From Hoplostethus atlanticus (Eukaryota > Chordata > Actinopteri > Trachichthyiformes > Trachichthyidae): a stretch of DNA of 64,000 nt. The stretch lies in NCBI GenBank assembly GCA_034670405.1, contig JAXDDX010000011.1:2166501-2230500 (forward strand), given 5' to 3'. A program made the translations under genes and the position numbers. Each line of letters starts with the position of its first letter. The stretch's first letter is position 1. The notes under the pieces are model-generated. The model was not told the origin of the DNA. It ran no database searches and saw only the letters and a list, made by a program, of their open reading frames with translations. This document shows, piece after piece, positions 13,629 to 28,022 of this stretch.

Positions 13629-15500
13629 GGGAAGTGCTCTTAGTCATGCCTATAAATAAACAACCAGGAATCTGTCCCACTCTGGAGACATGAAGGAAAT
13701 TACAACATCAGATGGACTGATAGAATAGAGGAGAAAGATAGAGAGAGGGGAGTGATGGAGGGAGATAGCTAGTAAAGGACGCACCGAACATCCACCTGTT
13801 TCCCCTAAAAAAAAAGCACTCAAACATGCACGGCCAGAAAACACACGTCCTCGTCTAAAACCGCAGAATGAGCGCTGTGGCTTTCCAGTTCCATCGAAAG
13901 CCAGGAATTGTGTTGTGGGAAGAATAACCCACAGCCCCAGTTTGTGCCTCTCCTCCGACCGCCTCGTTCAGACCGACCCAGTGGGATCTTTTTACTCTTA
14001 TAAATAGACCGGCAGCACAACGTACACAGCCCCGGTCTCTCTTTCCATACGTTTGACTGAGCGATGTGTGCTTCTGCATTTGTGAATGAGGGTAATGATG
14101 TTTCCCACAGCTTGGCAGTTTAGTTTGGTGTGGGCAGAGCGGAGGGGGTAACTTGTAAAATGTTCTTTACTCCTTTTTTTTTTTTTTCAATTTGCAGTTG
14201 TGTGTGTATATATCTAAGTAGGCTAGTTTTGTTGTTGTTGTCACAGTATCTCATCTTTTTTAATGCACTCACTTTCAACTCTAAGCTAAAGAAGCTACTT
14301 CCAACTCTTTGTTGCTACGTTATAGGTGCAATGAATTATGGTCGTTGTAGTTCACTAACATGCTTTCAGTGCTGGACAGTATTAAATCTTTGCTTTTTTA
14401 AAAAAAACTGCACTGACCAGAAACACCAGATATGAACGTTAGCTTAGTGCGTCATACACCAGAAATAGAAATAAAACAAAAAAAATGTACTTGTTTCTGA
14501 ATGTTTTCTTAATGTGTGTATGTTTGCTGACACTATAGTGTGCTGTGCTGCTGTTTGTGAGTGCTGGTTCCAGTTCAGTGTGACCTTGAACACCATGCCT
14601 CCCTTTAATTTAGCAATGTGGGGTAGGCTAGGCTAGCTAGCGGTCAGCGGTTAGCTTCAGCCTCACAGAGGCACCTCATTAAAACGGAGTGGCTAATTAT
14701 AGACAGGCTAGGTTTCATGCGAGAGCCGCGGCGGCCTGTTACGAAACGATACGAGAGAAAAAGGAAGAGCAATAGAAAGAGAGAAGGTCATCTCTAGGGT
14801 CAAATGGAGAGGCTAAAAAAACACTTGGGCAGGGATGGACGAGGGCTGTCAAGAGAGGAATAAAGCTGTGTTTTTCCAATTCACGGTCAAGTGTCTGAAA
14901 GACCTTTACTTCTCTTATTACAGACGCTACGAGGATGAAAGAGAAAAATGATAAAAGAGAATTGAAATAAACAGACTGGCTAGAATGTTCTATAGCCCAG
15001 AAGTAAAGTTTGCTGATAATCCACCAAAGGCTGCGACCCCAATATTACAGTCAGAGTAGCATCAACAAGCATTGTGGGTCCTGCAGTTCCTCCCTCCATG
15101 CCTAAATAAAGAGTGTTTCATTTCTGCTTTCACTGTATTTTGGAGTCCTTGGATCTCTCCCTCTATCTCCCGTTTTTTTATTCTTCGCCTACACAGACCG
15201 AGACAACAGAAGCGCCTTATTTTCTACATTGTAATTTATCAGCATTCGACTTCACATTCCCTAGAGCAAATTTCATCAACAACAGACACAACCATTTTAT
15301 TTCCCCCCCCCCGACATGGAAACTGTAGCCAATCACACCGACAGACAGTGTAAACCTCTTACTGTCATCATAAATTATAATGGGCTCTCATGGATGGTCA
15401 TCAATACAAATACTTTTCATACCGAAAGCACTTGCAGAAGCGTACCGGTGCCTAGACACATACAAGAAAGTACACGTTTGGACAGATATACACAGTGATA

Positions 15501-15502
<2 letters not shown>

Positions 15503-15540
<38 letters not shown>
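15503..15540 (+). repeat. (CA)n microsatellite
   Basis: A pure 38-bp tract. Neighbouring tracts: 13600-13627 (TG), 15730-15750 (TG), 16314-16340 (TG), 16674-16692 (CA), 17190-17212 (GA), 18158-18188 (TG). Confidence 0.95.
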
Positions 15541-15541
<1 letters not shown>

Positions 15542-16312
15542 CCACATGCAACAATAACACATGCACATGCGCGAACAAGTGGGTGGAGGAGGATGCAGGA
15601 TAGCTCAGAGAGCCTGTGGTTTTGTAATACTGCGGCTGAGTGTGTAATGGAACGGCATGTAGTGATTAGAGAAACAAACGTTCCAGTTGGCTCTATCACA
15701 TAGCCAATGCAACCAGTGGCAGAAGTATGCATGTGTGTGTGTGTGTGTGCGTGCACATGTACATGTGTCATACGCGCACACTGCTGTGTGCAGGACAACA
15801 CAGGCTGCATCTGTTCTCCTACTATTCCCTGTCCAGGAAAGAATTTACGTGCAAGACATTCCCACACACTTCCAGGAGAGGAAACAGGAGAAGGAGAGAA
15901 AAAGGAGCAGGGGTGAGGAGAGAGGAGAGATATACTGTAGGAAGAGGTAGAGAGAAAGAGAGAGAGAGAGTAGGAAAGAGAGGGGGGGGGAAGAGCGAGA
16001 TGTTTGGGAGGCAGGAAAAACTATGAAAGGGTGAAGCAGAAGGTTAACGATCCCAAACCCAATCTTGGGATGAGAATTTGTGGTGCGGAATTAGCTTTCT
16101 GCAGAGTGATGGATGTATTTACAGGACGAGCCCGTCCAACTGGCTCAGACTCAGCCCAGTCCAAACCAGACTGGTCCAGCGTGTGGAGGTTTGCTGGGCC
16201 AAGAGGCAGGCAGGTTGTTCTGGGCCGGCACAGTGGAAACACTACACAACTAGGATCTGGGCCAGCGAACCAGGCCAGACAACTGATGGCTTTTCAAGGG
16301 GCGTAGCAACAC

Positions 16313-16349
<37 letters not shown>

Positions 16350-17877
16350 GAGCAGGGGTGTGTAAGGATCAGCACCAGGATGAGAAACAACCTGAACGAC
16401 AGAGTTACCCCGTTCACCTCGAGCTCGAGTTCATCCTAGGTCCCCGACGTGACCTTTGACCCCTTGTGAAAGGCTGGAGAGATTCTAGCCCATCGTGGCC
16501 ATCGGGGACCACCGTGGTGCATTCCTGAATTCCTCTAGTTGGTCGCAGAGTTTAAATCTGAAAGCGCTGGGTGGTTAAGTAGCTTCGGGGGAATACAGAT
16601 GCTGGCCAGACACATGGATGTACAGAAATAACACACACACACTATGCTAAGGCGCAGATGCTTGCTTGCTCTCACACACACACACACACACAAATAAAAT
16701 CCAGTGCGACCCATCACTGAGTATCCTCCGGACAAGTAATTTACACCGACGACGCCCCCCCTTGACTTCTCCGCAGGACCAATCCCCTTCTGAGAATAAA
16801 CACTCAACCTCAGTCCTGACCCACGGGAAAAAGTCCAACTTCTTGGAAGCGGGGCATTTGTGTGCCTTTGGATAAAGTCTTTGTTAACTTTGGACAGTGT
16901 GGCTCTTCAAAAACATCTGGAAAAATGTGGTTTATCCAATAGACCGAGGGGGTTTGTACGGGGTTATGGTTGCAGCTTTGAAATGCGCCAGTGGGTCTAA
17001 GCTGAGGTTTTTTAGTAGCTGAGGGATCCGTTGTTTTTAGCGGGTAAATGCGAAGACTGTTATATTAAATGAGCGGATAACTAGCGACGGGGTGATGGCA
17101 GGATGCGTCCTCCTGTCGACAGCTTCCGCGGGAGAAAACGGGGTGCTGAGAGAGAGAGCGGTGTGCCAAAGAGAACGGGCGAGCGAACGGGAGAGAGAGA
17201 GAGAGAGAGAGAAATGGTGGGAGACGAAAGGTGGGTTTCACAGAAGAGGAGAGCGCATTTTCAGACAGAGGTGTGAGATTTGGCCGATGGCGGAGTTTGC
17301 TTTCCACGGGGAAGAACCACATTCCATCTGAATATTTCAAACATACTTTCGGAGTCGTCCTCCGCCGAGCAGCTTCAACCATCAATATGTTCATCTGTTT
17401 CTGTCAGGACAATCTGCTGCAGAGCAATATTCTGCAGAACTAGTTACGTATTACTCTACCTACTACGATCAGAGACTGTTTTGTCTGTATGACTACTGAT
17501 ATTATGGATGCCTGGTGTGTTATTCTGGACACCTGCAGATTGCCAAGCCCCCTTCGCGTGTTTGTTTGGCTGTATTTTTTAATGCAGTGTGCTGTGCAAA
17601 CTACTGCAGGGACTGGATTTCTGCAGAGCTCAGGGTTTATGAAAAACCAACATTGGCATGGGTTTAAGATCACATTTGATCATAAAGGTTATTTTAAAAA
17701 ATGAGGTCATAGATCACATTATGGAAAACTGGCAACAGGGGTCTGCACTTGCTCCCTTCTCATAGACTCCCATCCAAAGCACGTCAGCTATAACATATTG
17801 GACTGCCTCTGTTGTCAACAGACTGTAAAATGGCAGTAATAACTTAGACTGGTAGCATTGCTAGTGAGTCAGCTGAA

Positions 17878-17911
17878 CCCCCCCCCCCCCCCCCACCCCA
17901 CCCCACCCCCA
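17878..17911 (+). repeat. C-rich tract (G-quadruplex potential on minus strand)
   Basis: A run of 17 C followed by ACCCCACCCCACCCCC. Read on the minus strand, which is the sense strand of ust, it gives four or more G runs separated by single T. Confidence 0.85.
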
Positions 17912-18152
17912 AGTACCAAGACAGCTCATGGGCTTCTATGCCTGTCTATTTGAGGCCATTACCACAGTTATAGAGTTATGAGTTTCTGAGTGACAAGCAG
18001 AAATAAAGACCTGTTATATAAGACTGGAGGTGGGGTGGGAGGGGTTACTGGACATCTCTCCAGCTTTACTCTTTATTTAGCTTGGCCTACAGCGATACGG
18101 AGTGGCTCTGTGAAAACTATCTTCCTCCAAACAAAAATAAATGCATTCTTTC

Positions 18153-18189
<37 letters not shown>

Positions 18190-21100
18190 TTGTAAATTAC
18201 ATAAACTAAGAGTATAAAACAGAGAGTAGCACTTAGACTAGACAGAGGACAAATTCAGTAGCCCAGCGATATAAAAATGAAATGTATAAAGAAGCTTATT
18301 CTGCAGCTATGATCAATGAAACAATTGAATCTTTTATGTAAGCTTTTTCCCTCCATAGTTTCCCAGTATTCCTGATCTCATGGAAATGTTGCATAACCGC
18401 TCCGTTATGGTGCTTCCTTCTGAGTCCAGTTATGTTTCATTAGGGACCAACTAAGATCCTTTAAAGGCATTTGATTGTACATATGCACGTACACGTTTCC
18501 ACAGAGGCAAATACACGGCCCATCAAATTTTATCTTCAAGCATTCAGAGCACACAGAGAACATGAAAGACCCCCATAAAAGCAGACAAGGCTGAGGAAAA
18601 ATGCTAATCACTATGTTTGGGGAGGTATTATTTTCCAAAAGCCCCCCCCTGCCCCCCTATCTGATGTCTTTTCAAAAACCCACACCTGCCCTTAGGTCTC
18701 AGCCTTGATCTCAGGTAACATAACACATCACACCTGTTGGGGTTATCTGTGCAGCCCGTGTAAGTCGGTTCCACAGCTGGAAAACGCTACTTGCTGCTCT
18801 CAGGAGGCGACGGGGAATGGTATGAGGATGGATCTGAGACCAAATGTGTCATGAGAGTATAGATTATTTATTGTGTGGTTAAATGGAGAGGATCACCTCA
18901 TTCACAAAAATACGTCAGACTCACAAATTGTTCCAGTGTAGCAGCATCATCACAGTAGTGAGGGGTGGGGGGTAGTGAGCATCACGTAACTAAAACACTA
19001 TTGATATGTACAGGCAAGAAATAATAACCGCTGCAGATGGCCTGTGATTCTGGAAACCAGTAGAAAACTGTCTCTCAAATTGAGGCCAGCTGAACCCAGA
19101 GAGGGCATAGGCTATATAAAACTTGAAAGTGCACAGCGATACATTTCCCCCAAACTAGCAAGTAGTGGTTTTAACGACGTGGGCTGGGCATCGCCGCTCT
19201 ATCTGAGCCTGCTGTATATTTAAGGCTGCTATTTTAGACCACTATATATTTTTTCATAGCCATTAAATGAGGGTAGCAGGCGGGGTGGTGGTGAAATCAC
19301 TCAGTATAAAGATAGGCAAAAAGATCCTTCAACAAGGTATGGAGCTGACCACCTGGCAACGTGCTTCCTCTTAACAAGCCCCTTAACAACCAATTAGTTG
19401 GTGTCTGGTGATGCGTGATGAAATCAGTGCCACCCTCAACTGTGAGGGAAAAAAATCACAATCAAACCTCGGCTTTAGTAGCCACACAGGACCGACTGCT
19501 GGATGACCAGTGTAGGGTATGTGGCCTATGGAAAGGAAGCAAGAGTTCAACATGCTGTGGCCGTCCTGTGGCAATAAACAGAGGAATGCGGAGCGTTTTA
19601 ACACTCGCCAAGGTAAACAAGCAAACTTCCTCAATAAGCTAACAACACCGGGGCTCTGAGATAAAGTCTTTGAAACAAGAACATAACTGATCCAAAAAAA
19701 ATCAACAAGCGTCCGCGTTGCAAGCTGCAATTTCCCTGGTCCCATCATCTTCTGAGATCAAAAGACCTGGACTCTGATTAGAACCCTCCTCTTTCTGGCG
19801 ATGGACGCATCAGAAAAAAAAAGCTGATTAAAGCAGGGCACTGAGGTATCTATGTTGTGTGTGGATACCTATTTTTCTTTCAGGGACCTCTATTTATCCT
19901 GGCACCAATTTTCTTTAAATTATGGGATGTGTGTAATCTTCTTACTACCATCAGCCAGGGTACCACCCAGTGGCTGCGGGGCCCCGGCGCCACCCACCCC
20001 TTTCACCCACCGCGACCGGCGCTGACATAAAAGTCACTGCAACCAGCCATCATCAGTGTCTTGGCAACCCCTTAAAAAACACAGCACACACTTGAAGGCC
20101 TTGAACACAGCACACACACCCCCCATCTGGGCTAATGTATGCCGTGTTTGACTGGAGTACAAAAGGCTGAAAAAAAAAAAGCAGACGGCACTTTTAACGG
20201 CGCTCAGGACCGTGTGTAACCGACCTCACTTTTTACGACATAAAAGTTGGGCAATAAAAGATTTTGGAATGAGTTTTGCTTTGTTTTTTTCAGATTTTGA
20301 TTAGAGGGGAAGGAGGCCTTTCATTGCCACCACCGTTTTTGCAGAGTTTTTTGATTTACAAAAGAAAACGTTTTCATTCAGTTTCTCGTGAAGGAACTGT
20401 GATTAAGGCAGTCACAGATTTGGTGCTCAGGGCCTGGCAGCCAAGAAAGGCTTCTCTTGAAAATATGGCTATCCTTAACAGACTAGACATGCAAGACTTT
20501 TTTTTAAATTTCCTGTGTATTTAATATCATAGCATATCATCATATTCTTCTCTCTGCCACTATGCATTTTGCTCTATTTCTTAGTATAGTCACAATCTAT
20601 TGCCCACAATTTCATTTGGATTTGTCACAGGCTCTGACCGGCATCGCTCATCAAGACACAGACGGCACTTGCAGTTTAACGGTGTTGGCGTAATGGTCTT
20701 TTTGTCCACCTGCTCTGCTTTGTGAGTGGTGAAAACAAATGCTCTAATGGGGGATAATTGCCCTGTGTTGTTTTTAGCGATCGCTCGTCTCTGTGGAGAA
20801 GGCAATAGGAATCTGTCAGGCATGCAGACGCTAATTGGTGATGATAATTGCGACTATTATCTAATCAGGGGGTCGACACAGAGCAATTTTTCACATCATT
20901 TCAGATTGTGGTGATAAACGAGGAGAGCAGAGGAAAGAGAGTTGAACAATAATATCAATTATTGTCTGCATAACATAATACTCATAACCTCAACCATAAC
21001 ATATTACCTAATACTCACTACATAAACTAACATCCTTTCTACACTCTATTTGTCATTGAACTGGCTGTTTCAAATCCTTTTCTTAAAATCAGAGCATCGC

Positions 21101-21609
21101 GGCGCGACCTGGCTTCTCCAGTTTCTGTTCATGTGAAAACTATTTTCCCTTTATTGACCCTTCTACCCAATAAACAAGCCGGCGTGCACGTGGGAAAACA
21201 GGTAAACGAACGGAGCGTGGTTCGTAAAGCGCAAAGGCGGTAGGGGACAGCCGTGGCACATTGAAGTGATATTTTTTTCCATGTGATGAACTTCACCCCC
21301 CCGGAGCCAGATTGGTGCACAAACTGGCAACCCTGATAGGCATTTTTTTTAAAGCATGGACTCTGTCTCTTGGCAGCTAGCATCATTAATCTATCAGTTT
21401 GAGGAACCAAAATATGACACAAAGGCATTGTTTTTAATATCCCCTAACAGGAAGTGTGGACTGGGCTTGCTGGTGTTTGAGCGAGTGTGTGCCAGAACTC
21501 ACATGGCTGGCTCACAACAAGGCCCTTTGTGTAGTTTGTCTTTTGTCTGTGTGTAAAATATGTTTGAGTGAGTATGTTTTTATTGTGTTTTCAATCATAT
21601 TTATGGGAA

Positions 21610-21890
21610 AACCAGGGGCGGCGGTAGCAGGCTTGTGACCGGAAGGTTCAAATCCCTGGACTGGCTGGCTGGGTGGGGAAAGTGAATGAGTAACACTCTC
21701 TACTACTGCTACTACTGCTACTACTACTGTTGAGGTGCCCTGGGGCAAGACGCTTGATGTTGCTCAATGCTCAAACAGTAGAGGACTGGTTGCACTGGGC
21801 AGCTGCAGTGAGTATGTGGAACTGTGTGTTTGTGAAGAAGAGCAAGCGTGCTCAGTCAACTTTCCATGGATAAAAAAAGAGTTGAAATGA
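21610..21890 (+). mobile_element. tRNA-derived SINE copy
   Basis: Has a tRNA-like head with a B box (GGTTCAAATCCC at about 21648), an inserted CTA repeat (TACTACTGC units, 21700-21728), then GCCCTGGGGCAAGACGCTTGATG, GGTTGCACTGGGCAGCTG and an A-rich tail. The GTTGCACTGGGCAGCT block recurs at 44373-44389, showing a family. Confidence 0.6.
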
Positions 21891-22505
21891 AAAAAAATCC
21901 ACATAATATCATTTGTGCCAGAGCAGATTGGTGCTGTCAAAGATACACATTAAGAATTTGTATGATGGAGGTTCGTATTACAGCTCTGCTCTGTGCAAGA
22001 CATCAGGAAGATGCATCTGGGTGCTGTCAGGACAAGTCAGAAATACTCCCTCTGTGCATTTAATATTATGTGACTCTCTTCCCAAGCTTCAAACTCTTGT
22101 AATCACTGAAGTATGACACTCAAGTGTGTGTGTGTGTGTTCATGTAATCAGCCCCGTGTGACTGTTTTTTCTATCCATGTTGAGCTGGGCATGTTGTCCA
22201 TAGGCACCCTCTCACTTTACCCCTCCCTCTTTCCCCTTCCTCTCTCTCTTCCATAAATGCATGCATAAAACTTTATTGGTGGCACTACTCCTACCAGCTG
22301 GTTGACAGCCAAACTATATTTTATATAAATACAAATATATATATATCTTGCTGGCCAGCAGGAAGCTATATATAAGATGGGAACTGGAGGGAAGAGAGAG
22401 AGATCCTGAATTTACTTCTTTGTCCTGGCATACCTATCTAATCCCTAATACAGCCCCGCAGTCTGCAACTCATACACTACATTGGCCAGTTTTTTGGCAA
22501 ATTAA

Positions 22506-22507
<2 letters not shown>

Positions 22508-22550
<43 letters not shown>
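22508..22550 (+). repeat. (TG)n microsatellite
   Basis: A pure 43-bp tract. A (CA)n tract follows 130 bp later at 22682-22755 with two short interruptions, so the pair are inverted relative to each other and could pair in a transcript. Confidence 0.95.
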
Positions 22551-22552
<2 letters not shown>

Positions 22553-22702
22553 TTTGAGGTTACAGAGCGCTTTTGAGAAGCAGAGTGGTGCTTAGTGAGA
22601 GATTGAGTGTGAGAGACTGACAGTCGCACTGAGTTCACTCAGCATTTATGATTTATGGTAGGGGGATCGGGAATTGCAACAACACACACACACACACGCA
22701 TG

Positions 22703-22757
<55 letters not shown>

Positions 22758-23120
22758 ATACATAGCCCCCATCCAGCCACCCACTCACACACACACACAA
22801 ACACAGAAGGAGACCTGTGTATTTAAGGGTCCTTGAAAGTCCATTAGGTTCACCCAGATGTCTGAGGATTGAACACACTATATACACTGGCGAATCCTGG
22901 AGGATCGCTTTTGGAGGAGAGGGAGAGTCGGGGAAACAGAGAGACAAATGATAGAATCATCTCTCCGCCTCGTTCTGCCCCAAAAGCTACGAGAGGACAG
23001 CGCTAGACAATACCGAAGAACAGTAAAACTCATCGTCCCATCAGCGAGTGTTCCCCTGATATCGTGCCAAGACTGAGAGTCATCTCGCGTCTGAGGTGTC
23101 ACTTCACTGATCTATGGTAT

Positions 23121-23124
<4 letters not shown>

Positions 23125-23167
<43 letters not shown>
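23125..23167 (+). repeat. (TG)n microsatellite followed by (GA)n
   Basis: A pure 43-bp TG tract passing into GA repeats to 23190. Further tracts at 23573-23600 (CA), 23913-23944 (CA) and 24317-24344 (GA). Confidence 0.95.
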
Positions 23168-23174
<7 letters not shown>

Positions 23175-23567
23175 CAGAGAGAGAGAGAGAAGCATCCTGT
23201 TCTGGCTCTTGGCTTCTAACTCACTGGCAGGATACGACCTCCCATAAATCCTTTCATATTTCTAATTTTTAAATTTCTCTTTAGAGCAGAAATGGAGCCG
23301 CTTGTTTGACATTTCCCTTCTACAGACGATTTGTGACTAAATGGCTAGATATTAATCGCAACTCATCCGTCATTCAACGCAGCCATGGCCAGCACACCGG
23401 TGTTTTCCCCCACCAGGGTGGCCTGTCCTGCTGAAACGAACTCAACCGGCCTAAAAAAAATTATTTCATCTGTATTAGTTTCAAGGAAGAGATTTACTGT
23501 CACTTGGTGTGGAAGGTTTCAGTGGCCTTTTAGCCCGGCCAAGTCAAAGTTCTTGGGGGAAACATTG

Positions 23568-23601
<34 letters not shown>

Positions 23602-23910
23602 CTACACAATCACACCGCTCAAGTGGAAGCTGTTTGGCACGTTGCAGCGAAGTAATTGAATTATTCAGGGGTATATCACTTTGTCTGGGTGTATGTGTGT
23701 GAGAGAGAAAGAGAGAAAGAGAGAGAGAGGGACAAAGAAAGTGTGACAGAGAGTTAACGAGCGGGAACAGAGGGCCGAGCGGGCTGCTAAACCTGGCCCT
23801 CGAGTTCCAGTTACCGCGGCTGTACGTTGAGTGACACCCTCAAACAGCGACCTCCCCGCTGCTCCAAACAAAACAGGGTCTATTCCCTCCACAGTCCGTC
23901 TGACTGAGAG

Positions 23911-23945
<35 letters not shown>

Positions 23946-24314
23946 ACCCTAATATTACTCTCAGGCATACACACCCATGCTCCACGCACTCGCTGCACCG
24001 AACCCCACCAGCAATCCTCGCCCTCGCCTCGGCACAGCGCAGCCAAAAGTAACACGAGACAGCTTAAGGTAAATAAATCGTCCGATCACCAGACGCCCGT
24101 AAAAGCCCGCTAGCCCGCCTGTCACACACATACTATACACACACACACACACACACAAACACACACACTTTGGAGGATTATTAATGCAGAATTCCCGCCT
24201 TATTTTTGCCTTTATTCCAGCTTGGCGGTTAGGGAGTTTCCTTCCAGTCGCCGGCTTACCTGACAAGCTGTTCCACTAATCTATCTGTCACACTGTCACC
24301 GAGACAGAGAGAGG

Positions 24315-24347
<33 letters not shown>

Positions 24348-25268
24348 TTTATTTAATTGACAGTTTTCAGAGACGGGGTGAAAGTGAAGGAGGGAGAAGC
24401 GGGGGTGGGGGGGGGGGGTTGGGGGGGGCATTGGGATTTTTGTGAGCAAAACTTTCTTCTGAAGCTGGCCTCTCTCTCTCCACGCTCGCCTCCTTCCTTC
24501 CTTTCTCTCAGATCCCTCTATTCTCTCCTCCAACTCCTCAGCGACAGAACTGACTTCAAGAAGGGGCAGCAGAGGCCATTCCTCCACACCACACCACACC
24601 ACACCCGAGGCCTGTCTTCCTTCCCTCCTTCCCTCCGTCTGATCCCCCTCCATTCCCTGCTCCAGCTCCGTGACCTTTTCAGAACCCGCCAGAAGGGTTT
24701 CTTTCTAAAAAAAAAACATATATCCATCTGGGAAAAAAAAAAAGGAACTGCTACCTGATGTTCATTGCTCAATATTAAGAGAAAAACCTTTAAAATGTTA
24801 CTATTTTGTGAGTAATAGGCTCAAGAATCGAATCCGAATGTGCAATAGTTGCTTTTACTTTCGATTTTTTTACAGCGATCACAGATGTCACGTTTTTTTT
24901 TTTTTTTTAAATGAAATCTCATTTTGGAATGAAACTGAGGTTTACATCTGCGGCCCCCCCCGGTCTCAGTTACGGGAGGTGATTACTCATTCAGACCCCA
25001 GTGGTGTTTGCTACACTGTGGTTGTGTCACTGTTACATAAGGATCTCCTTCCCTCTGAAGACTACAGACTATACAGGACTCAGTGTTTGACAAAGCCCAG
25101 GCGCTGCAGGTGGGGCCTGGAAACTCATTCATCTTCCAGTGGAGGGATTTCCTCCCCTGCACGGGCCACACGTGGCTGGGTGCTGCTAGATTATTAGGGT
25201 GCAAATGACACATTTGTCTGTCTGTTAGGGTTAGAAATGGTGTCTGTGTTGACAGGTGTCTGTGGCTG

Positions 25269-25269
<1 letters not shown>

Positions 25270-25313
<44 letters not shown>

Positions 25314-25395
25314 TGTCTATAGTGATAGCTTACACACCTGCTCCTTCTGGTATGATTGGTGTGATAAATTGGCATAGTTTGCAGCTCATATATGT

Positions 25396-25440
<45 letters not shown>

Positions 25441-25710
25441 CATCTGACTGACTGTCTATTTAATGACAGTAGCATTTTAAATCACAGGAGGCTGCAAATC
25501 TTCATCAGAGGGAAAAGTGTTTCAGATTAGACAAGGTGTTTTTTTGCTAAATCCCTCCTCAGCACACCAAGTCGCATTTTAGAGAAAAGTATCAATATTG
25601 TCCATGACAGCCAATAAAAACTACAGTATTAATTTTGTTCACACCCAACATTTTTGGTTTGTTTATTTGACATGAGTGCTGCAAAAGAAATAATGTGCAC
25701 GTGTGTGTGT

Positions 25711-25744
<34 letters not shown>

Positions 25745-25881
25745 CAGGAAACCAATCTGACCCCGGGGATTAGTGGCTGACTTGGTGAGTGACTCTTATT
25801 CTGTTCCAGATGTTTATCACGTCATAAAGGCCCCAATCCCCCTGTAAGAAGTAGGTAGGAACACAACCTCCTTTCAACACA

Positions 25882-25924
<43 letters not shown>
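25270..25924 (+). repeat. cluster of four long (TG)n/(CA)n tracts
   Basis: Tracts at 25270-25312 (TG), 25400-25437 (TG), 25701-25740 (TG) and 25885-25924 (CA), with another CA tract at 26097-26132 immediately before the Tc1 remnant. This is the densest microsatellite cluster in the window. Confidence 0.95.
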
Positions 25925-25926
<2 letters not shown>

Positions 25927-26095
25927 ATTTACTTTCCAGCTGCAGCCCGACTTCATGCCGTGATAGACATGTTGATAGGAAATCACCTCAGCATTTCATT
26001 CTGTGTGTAGCATCAATCGGCTTCAAGTGTGTGTGACCATGAGAATGAGACTAAACACACACACACACATCACAGGACCACTTACCCACACATGT

Positions 26096-26136
<41 letters not shown>

Positions 26137-26204
26137 AATCACATGACATAGCCTCAGACAGCTGTTCCCAAACTGGAGACCGAGGACCTTGAGAGCCCTG
26201 ATGA

Positions 26205-27171
26205 TCACAGCAGCATGTCGCAAAAATGGTCAAGGAGGAGACAAAGAACCCTCAGGTACCAGCTAAGGATCTGCAGGCATCTCTTGAGCTTTCTAACATT
26301 TGTGTCCACGAGTCCACAATAAGAAAACCACTAAACAAGAGTGGTGCTCATGGGAGGATACCAAGGAGGAAACCACTGCTCTCCACAAAAAACATTGCTA
26401 ACTGTCTCAAGTTTGCCAAAGACCACCTGGATGTTCCACAGAGCTACTAGAACAATGTTCTGTGGACGGATGAGACAAAAATATTGGTAAAAGGGCACAA
26501 CACTATGTTTGGAGGAGAAACAAACACTGCATACCAACAGCAAAACCTCATCCCACCCGTGAAGCATGGTGGAGGGAGCATCATGGTTTGGTGCTTTGCT
26601 GCCTCAGGGCCTGGACGGCTTCAATCACTGAGGGATCAATGAATTCCAAATTTGTATCAGGAAATTCCCCAGGAGAATATCAGGGGAACGGTCGATGATC
26701 TGAAGCTTAACAGAGGTTGGGTCATGCACCCAGTCAGAGTCCTGACCTTAACCCTATTGAAATGTTGTGTCACGACCTGAAGCAAGCCAGTCATGCAAGA
26801 CATCCCAAAAATATCAATGAACTGAAACAGTTCTGTTAGGAGGAATGGTCCGAAATACCCCCGAACTGTTCTGCAGGTCTGATCAGCAACTACAGGAAAC
26901 GTTTGCTTGAGGTTTATTGCTGCTAAAGGAGGTTCCACCAGTTACTAAATCTCATGGTTCACATACTTTTTCCAATCTAAAGCTGTTAATGTTTAAACAA
27001 TATGTTCAATAAAGACACAATAAAAGCACAAATATGTGTGTGTTATTTGTTAAAGCACACTGTGTGTATCTATTTGTATGCCTTAGGTGAAGCTCAGACC
27101 ATATTTTAGGAGTCATTTATACAGGAATGCAGGTAATCCAAGAGGGTTCACAAACTTTTTCTCACAACTGT
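26205..27171 (+). mobile_element. Tc1/mariner transposon remnant, 5'-truncated
   Basis: A plus-strand relic of a Tc1-like transposase and 3' terminal region. Readable pieces in order: VPAKDLQASLELS, VHESTIRKPLNKSG, HGRIPRRKPLL, LKFAKDHLDVPQSY (then a stop), NNVLWTDETKI (holding a catalytic Asp), KHGGGSIMVW, SPDLNPIE (catalytic Glu of DD34E) and GLISNYRKRLLEVIAAKGGS. Several stops and frameshifts lie between them, so it is not functional. It ends with a typical Tc1 terminus (CACAAACTTTTTCTCACAACTGTA region, 27149-27171). The N-terminal DNA-binding part and the 5' inverted repeat are missing. Confidence 0.9.
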
Positions 27172-28022
27172 AACAACAAAAACCCTCTCAGATGGGTTCC
27201 TTGGGGCAGAAATCCTTTCAAATGGGAACATCTGACATAATCTTTCTCTCTCTGTTTCAAAAGGTGTGCAAACGTATAGATTGTATACATATGAAGCCTA
27301 AACCCTCATTGCTACCTTCAAACACCAGCAAGAATTCAACTATACGGAATAGCAAGTCTCGCGCCTTGTGCCACCAGTGTCAGCCATGCGTAAGAGCGCT
27401 ATGGCACCGGGCTCGCGCGCACCAGCTGGCTGTACAGTAGCGAATTCATTCATCATTCATCACTCAATAGCAATCTTTACAGTTGCTGAGTGCGAGGTAC
27501 CATAATAGATCCTAATCTCGCTCTGACAAGTCAGTGCTGGTATCCAAATGGGTACACGGGGGAGCGCATTCCCTTTCAGGTTTTGGGTCTGGATTATCGT
27601 AATTTAAGGATTTGATCTTGGGCCACAGATTGCGACTGTAGTACTATAATAACCAAAGCAAACAGGGCAATTTGTCTATATACAAAACGCCCATACATGC
27701 CTGTTCATGACTGCCTGTCCACAGTAGCCTGATATAAAGCCATTGAGACAGTTTAAAGACTTAATGATGAAGGGTACATTGTGATAAAGTAAATCGGGGT
27801 GAAAAAGGTCTGGGGGACCACATAAAAAGACATTTACCCAGTGGTGAATGGGAGGTAGTAGCCTCGTCAATTCCCTGTGCATTGGTATAAACTTGCCTTT
27901 ACACGTCCCCACAAACGCAGGTCGTCTAAGGCTGTGTGGGCAACTTCTATTCATAAATGTTCACTCTGGTGATGTTGCGTGACGCGCTTTAGCCAGCGAT
28001 AGGAATCTGAAAAAGTTCTTAC

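Larger units (their letters stand above)
1..28022 (-). other. ust: ust intron 1 (part)
   Basis: From the exon 1 donor to the left edge of the window, with no further ust exon recognised. I looked on the minus strand for the conserved KCGSRT, RDPVNRFLSNYF and YEFYHYVREQF regions and did not find them. Human UST also has a very large first intron. Content: microsatellites, a 104-bp minisatellite (2160-2439), a compound GT/GA minisatellite (10690-10990), two tRNA-derived SINE copies, a Tc1/mariner remnant and homopolymer runs. No other gene is supported in this 28 kb. Confidence 0.75.

Noticed and set aside
26205..27171. The Tc1 element as an active transposase gene
   Set aside because: Multiple stops and frameshifts, loss of the N-terminal DNA-binding region and of the left inverted repeat show it is dead.
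1..28022. Search for ust exon 2 and later exons
   Set aside because: None of the conserved sulfotransferase segments (KCGSRT, RDPVNRFLSNYF, terminal YEFYHYV) was seen on the minus strand. The second and later exons are presumed to lie to the left of the window.
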